NCBI RefSeq assembly: GCF_017114985.1
Contig: NZ_JABXKP010000036.1
Span: 1-39,832 of the forward strand
Direction of reading: 5' to 3'
Source of the DNA: Nostoc sp. JL33
Lineage (GTDB): Bacteria; Cyanobacteriota; Cyanobacteriia; Cyanobacteriales; Nostocaceae
DNA: 39,832 nt
The notes beneath the pieces were generated by a model, which saw only the letters and a program-made list of their open reading frames with translations, was not told the origin of the DNA and searched no databases. Below, piece by piece: positions 37,818 to 39,832 of the stretch. The position numbers and the translations under genes are program-made. The stretch's first letter is position 1; the number at the start of each line of letters is the position of its first letter.

Positions 37818-39040
37818 TAATTTACTCTGCTTTTACACTTGTTTTCTGTAGGTATCGGGTTGCTTGCTAAAAATTCGCGCACGTCCTCGCGGGCAGTTTT
37901 CGCCCAATTGAGCCAGCTGCTGTAAAAGTCATCTTTTAGAAACTGTTCGAGCCTCGCGCTGTCGCCCGATTGAATAGTCCCGGAAACTACATTTTGTAGC
38001 TGTTGATACCACATTTGATGCTGCGGTTCACTGTAAGCTGCAAAATTATACTTTTGGTTTTTGTCACGGGTTTTGAACCACTCGGCTGATAACTCCTCCC
38101 AGTTCTTCTCGATCCACTTTTGGGGCAACTGCACTGGTGGATTTTTGAGTTCTCCTGCTCTGGTTTCACCAAATTTTAAAAATTCCTCTCTCTCCCTGTC
38201 TGAGAGAGTATTTTTAAAGTCTGAATAAGTCTGAAGAGTATGAGGGATTGCAGAATCTTTATCTGGTGCGGGTTCTGGCTGGTGATTTTCTGGAATCTCA
38301 GAATCTATTCTGGAATCTCGGAATTTATTCTGATTTTCCATAACGCATTCTGGAATCTCAGAATCCATTCTGGAATCCCGTAATGCTTCTGGATTATCAG
38401 AAAGGCTATCTTCTTGAGAATGCCATTTCAGGACTATCTCAGCTTCCTCAATGCTTACCAGTTCTGCATCTTTGAGCTTACCAATCGCCTCATAAACACT
38501 GCTTTCGGGGATGTCCCACTCAATAGATAGTTCTAAGGGCTTGATACGAAGTGGGCGATCGCACCAGGGATTTTTTAGCTTGAGAATGAAGTACACAAAC
38601 GTTGCATTATTAAGAATCCCCGCATCCCGCAACTTCTTGAGTTCTCCTGCTTTCAGGGCATAGTAACGATCAACAGATGCCGAGAGTTCATAACAGCTGT
38701 GAACTTCTTGCCAATGCTTCTCGGTTTGCGCCATTTTTTCATTAGAGTTAGTCCCGTTCCTATTGACTGGTGCTATTACCTCTAAAATTTCATTCTTAAT
38801 TGATTCTCCCTTTGTCACATTCCAAGCCGCTTGCAACTTAGAGCAAGGATGACAACCCTTTTTTAGGGCGGCGTAATGGCTCTTAATACGAGATAATTGC
38901 TGATTTTTGTTAACGTCTTTAGTCTGACCAACATAAGAACATCCAGTTTGATCACAGTAAATTCTGTAAATCACCCCAATTTGATGCCCGTAGACTGCGA
39001 TCGCATCACTCAACGTCATTCGGTAATGCTGCTCTGTCAT
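37817..39040 (-). CDS. Replication-initiator-like protein with N-terminal GIY-YIG domain
   Basis: The 407-residue protein has three parts. Residues 20-115 are a GIY-YIG domain: GVIYRIYCDQTGCSYVGQT, RIKSHYAALKKGCHPCSKLQ, and a late Glu in AQTEKHWQE. Residues 130-210 look like a winged helix of phage or plasmid replication proteins: LNNATFVYFILKLKN, LELSIEWDIPESSVYEAIGK, LKDAELVSIEE. The linker (215-265) has two RDSR(M/I)DSEIPE repeats; the C-terminal part is helical and may load the helicase. It is coupled to dnaB by TAATG. Position, helix-turn-helix and internal iterons suggest an origin-binding initiator; GIY-YIG fused to such a protein is unusual. The initiator role is inferred. Confidence 0.65.
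   Translation of the reverse strand: MTEQHYRMTLSDAIAVYGHQIGVIYRIYCDQTGCSYVGQTKDVNKNQQLSRIKSHYAALKKGCHPCSKLQAAWNVTKGESIKNEILEVIAPVNRNGTNSNEKMAQTEKHWQEVHSCYELSASVDRYYALKAGELKKLRDAGILNNATFVYFILKLKNPWCDRPLRIKPLELSIEWDIPESSVYEAIGKLKDAELVSIEEAEIVLKWHSQEDSLSDNPEALRDSRMDSEIPECVMENQNKFRDSRIDSEIPENHQPEPAPDKDSAIPHTLQTYSDFKNTLSDREREEFLKFGETRAGELKNPPVQLPQKWIEKNWEELSAEWFKTRDKNQKYNFAAYSEPQHQMWYQQLQNVVSGTIQSGDSARLEQFLKDDFYSSWLNWAKTAREDVREFLASNPIPTENKCKSRVN
38287..38406. repeat. Six iteron-like units at about 20-bp spacing inside the initiator gene
   Basis: Units of the form ATTCTGGAATCTCAGAATCC begin at about 38288, 38308, 38328, 38348, 38368 and 38387. The first and fourth are identical over TTCTGGAATCTCAGAATC; the third and last are degenerate. 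The core ATTCTG-GAATCT-CAGAAT is palindromic. The spacing is 20 bp, about two helical turns, and is not a multiple of three, so it is a DNA-level and not a protein-level period. These are the features of replication iterons; lambda has a similar array within gene O. AT-rich tracts lie beside it at 38170-38218. Confidence 0.65.
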
Positions 39041-39254
39041 AGCTGCACCTCAATAGACGCAGCCGCTTGCATAAAATCCTGGATTGTCATACTATGCCAA
39101 TAGGTTTGATGGCCTTGATTAGCGAAAGCTTCTCAAGGCTGTTTTGTTGTAAAATGAAAATCTGACTAACCAGACAAACTGCTCTTGTAAGCAGCTGATT
39201 AGTTTGCTATAGTACAAATAATAGTATATAAATTGTATTTTTGCAACAACAAAT
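39041..39254. promoter_or_regulatory. Divergent control region between initiator and helix-turn-helix genes
   Basis: The 214-bp divergent region contains AT-rich promoter-like DNA. Near 39210-39240 TACAA and TTGTA half-sites flank a TATATA-rich centre (tacaaataatagtatataaa), a possible operator of the helix-turn-helix protein. This resembles the control region between a phage repressor and its replication genes. The boxes are not certain. Confidence 0.4.
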
Positions 39255-39617
39255 ATGGCAAATCATCAGCAAGTACTAATAGATGCCGTAAACAAGGCTA
39301 TTGAAGAGGGCATGACTGCCAGACAAATTGCTACTGCTGCTGGCATTGATAACAGTGTACTTAGCCGCTTTATGAACGGCAAGCAAGATATTAAAGCGGG
39401 TGACTACTTCTCAATTCTTAATGTCTTACCTGAAGATTGCCGAGTTCCCGCGTTCGGAAGACTAGGTATTTTTGAAATGAGCCTAGCGCAATTAATTCAG
39501 ACTGCATCCCCAAAAGAGAAAGCAGAGATGCTGCACGCGATCGCCGCTTGGGTATTACAACCAGGGGCTATGTCAGGTAATCATACGGATACTAGTGACC
39601 TGCAAGTAGCAGTATGA
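39255..39617 (+). CDS. Helix-turn-helix regulator, repressor-like
   Basis: The 120-residue protein has an N-terminal helix-turn-helix of the XRE/lambda-repressor type: VNKAIEEGMTARQIATAAGI, DNSVLSRFMNGKQDIKAGDY. Then come LNVLPEDCRVPAFGRLGIFE and a helical C-terminal part (LAQLIQTASPKEKAEMLHAI) for dimerisation or peptide contact. It is divergent from the initiator-helicase operon and probably controls it, setting copy number or induction. Confidence 0.75.
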   Translation: MANHQQVLIDAVNKAIEEGMTARQIATAAGIDNSVLSRFMNGKQDIKAGDYFSILNVLPEDCRVPAFGRLGIFEMSLAQLIQTASPKEKAEMLHAIAAWVLQPGAMSGNHTDTSDLQVAV

Positions 39618-39660
39618 TGACCGAAGTATTTATTTTTTTATATACACTTAGGCGCTTATT

Positions 39661-39831
39661 GTGGTAGATCAAGGTGAGGATAATTTTTTAGAAAAATTAA
39701 TGGAAAATAGCGATAGCTTGGATGCTGAGGGAAAAGCCAAATTAATTAAGCATCTGCTGGGCGAACCTGGCTTACAACTGGAGTTTAGACTAAAGGCGAG
39801 CGATCGGAAAATAACACCTAGAGAATTGTGA
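39661..39831 (+). CDS. Small hypothetical protein next to the regulator
   Basis: A 56-codon frame starts at GTG 39661 and ends at TGA 39829-39831, just inside the window. It reads MVDQGEDNFLEKLMENSDSL, DAEGKAKLIKHLLGEPGLQL, EFRLKASDRKITPREL. The helical, charged sequence and its position 43 bp after the regulator on the same strand suggest a real small gene. An internal ATG at 39700 is an alternative start. No family is recognised. Confidence 0.5.
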   Translation: MVDQGEDNFLEKLMENSDSLDAEGKAKLIKHLLGEPGLQLEFRLKASDRKITPREL

Positions 39832-39832
39832 G

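Noticed and set aside
1..39832. tRNA or rRNA genes
   Set aside because: Reading both strands I found no cloverleaf with a convincing T-arm and no rRNA signature; a covariance-model search would be decisive.

Overview
The window looks like accessory DNA of a filamentous, Nostoc/Anabaena-type cyanobacterium. The evidence is the frequent HIP1 octamer (GCGATCGC), dispersed short repeats carrying cores such as cgccgtaggcatcgc and ttcttagaggaaa, and protein families typical of Nostocales: a NucA-type nuclease with its inhibitor NuiA, a TRADD-N-associated membrane domain, a Nif11-like peptide, a polymorphic beta-helix protein, DUF2252 and DUF4174. No rRNA, tRNA or CRISPR array was seen. A plasmid or integrated element is plausible because the right end carries its own replication module.

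Layout. 0.2-3.8 kb: a secreted nuclease gene (nucA-like) convergent with its inhibitor gene (nuiA-like), then small membrane, zinc-ribbon and exported proteins. 4.0-6.1 kb: a PadR regulator coupled to a coiled-coil membrane protein with seven 18-residue repeats, then a TRADD-N-associated two-helix membrane protein. 6.4-10.2 kb: an XRE regulator, a NERD-nuclease/UvrD-type helicase and a membrane-anchored nuclease-fold protein; a defence-like cassette whose first two genes lie between two copies of a 60-bp repeat. 10.4-19.6 kb: hypotheticals, a beta-helix surface protein, DUF2252, PAP2 phosphatase, a BON protein and a lipoprotein, mixed with gene remnants (integrase tip, HNH gene with two frameshifts, truncated lipoprotein duplicate, SGNH tail). 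20.0-21.4 kb: decayed genes, including a truncated aldo/keto reductase joined to a truncated ATPase.

21.4-25.6 kb: a minus-strand series of five small genes including a Nif11-like one, preceded by an HNH nuclease gene, then a divergent pair ending in a second HNH nuclease. 26.1-31.6 kb: an AT-rich, HIP1-poor cassette of mostly unrecognised genes. It begins with a small XRE regulator whose promoter overlaps nested palindromes and continues through genes joined by ATGA overlaps. The first coupled enzyme is a GIY-YIG nuclease, and its C-terminal module recurs in another gene of the cluster. A papain/transglutaminase-like protein and a PD-(D/E)XK nuclease follow. This is the best candidate for an undescribed system.

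31.7-34.6 kb: Hsp20, a GIY-YIG protein and an exported methyltransferase-like protein. 34.2-39.8 kb: a replication module. A GIY-YIG/winged-helix initiator-like protein is coupled to a DnaB helicase. Six iteron-like units spaced about 20 bp lie inside the initiator gene, an arrangement like the origin inside phage lambda gene O. Downstream, a cytosine-5 DNA methyltransferase is encoded entirely within a longer open frame of the same strand, and both frames contain protein-like motifs. A divergent small helix-turn-helix gene lies beside the initiator.
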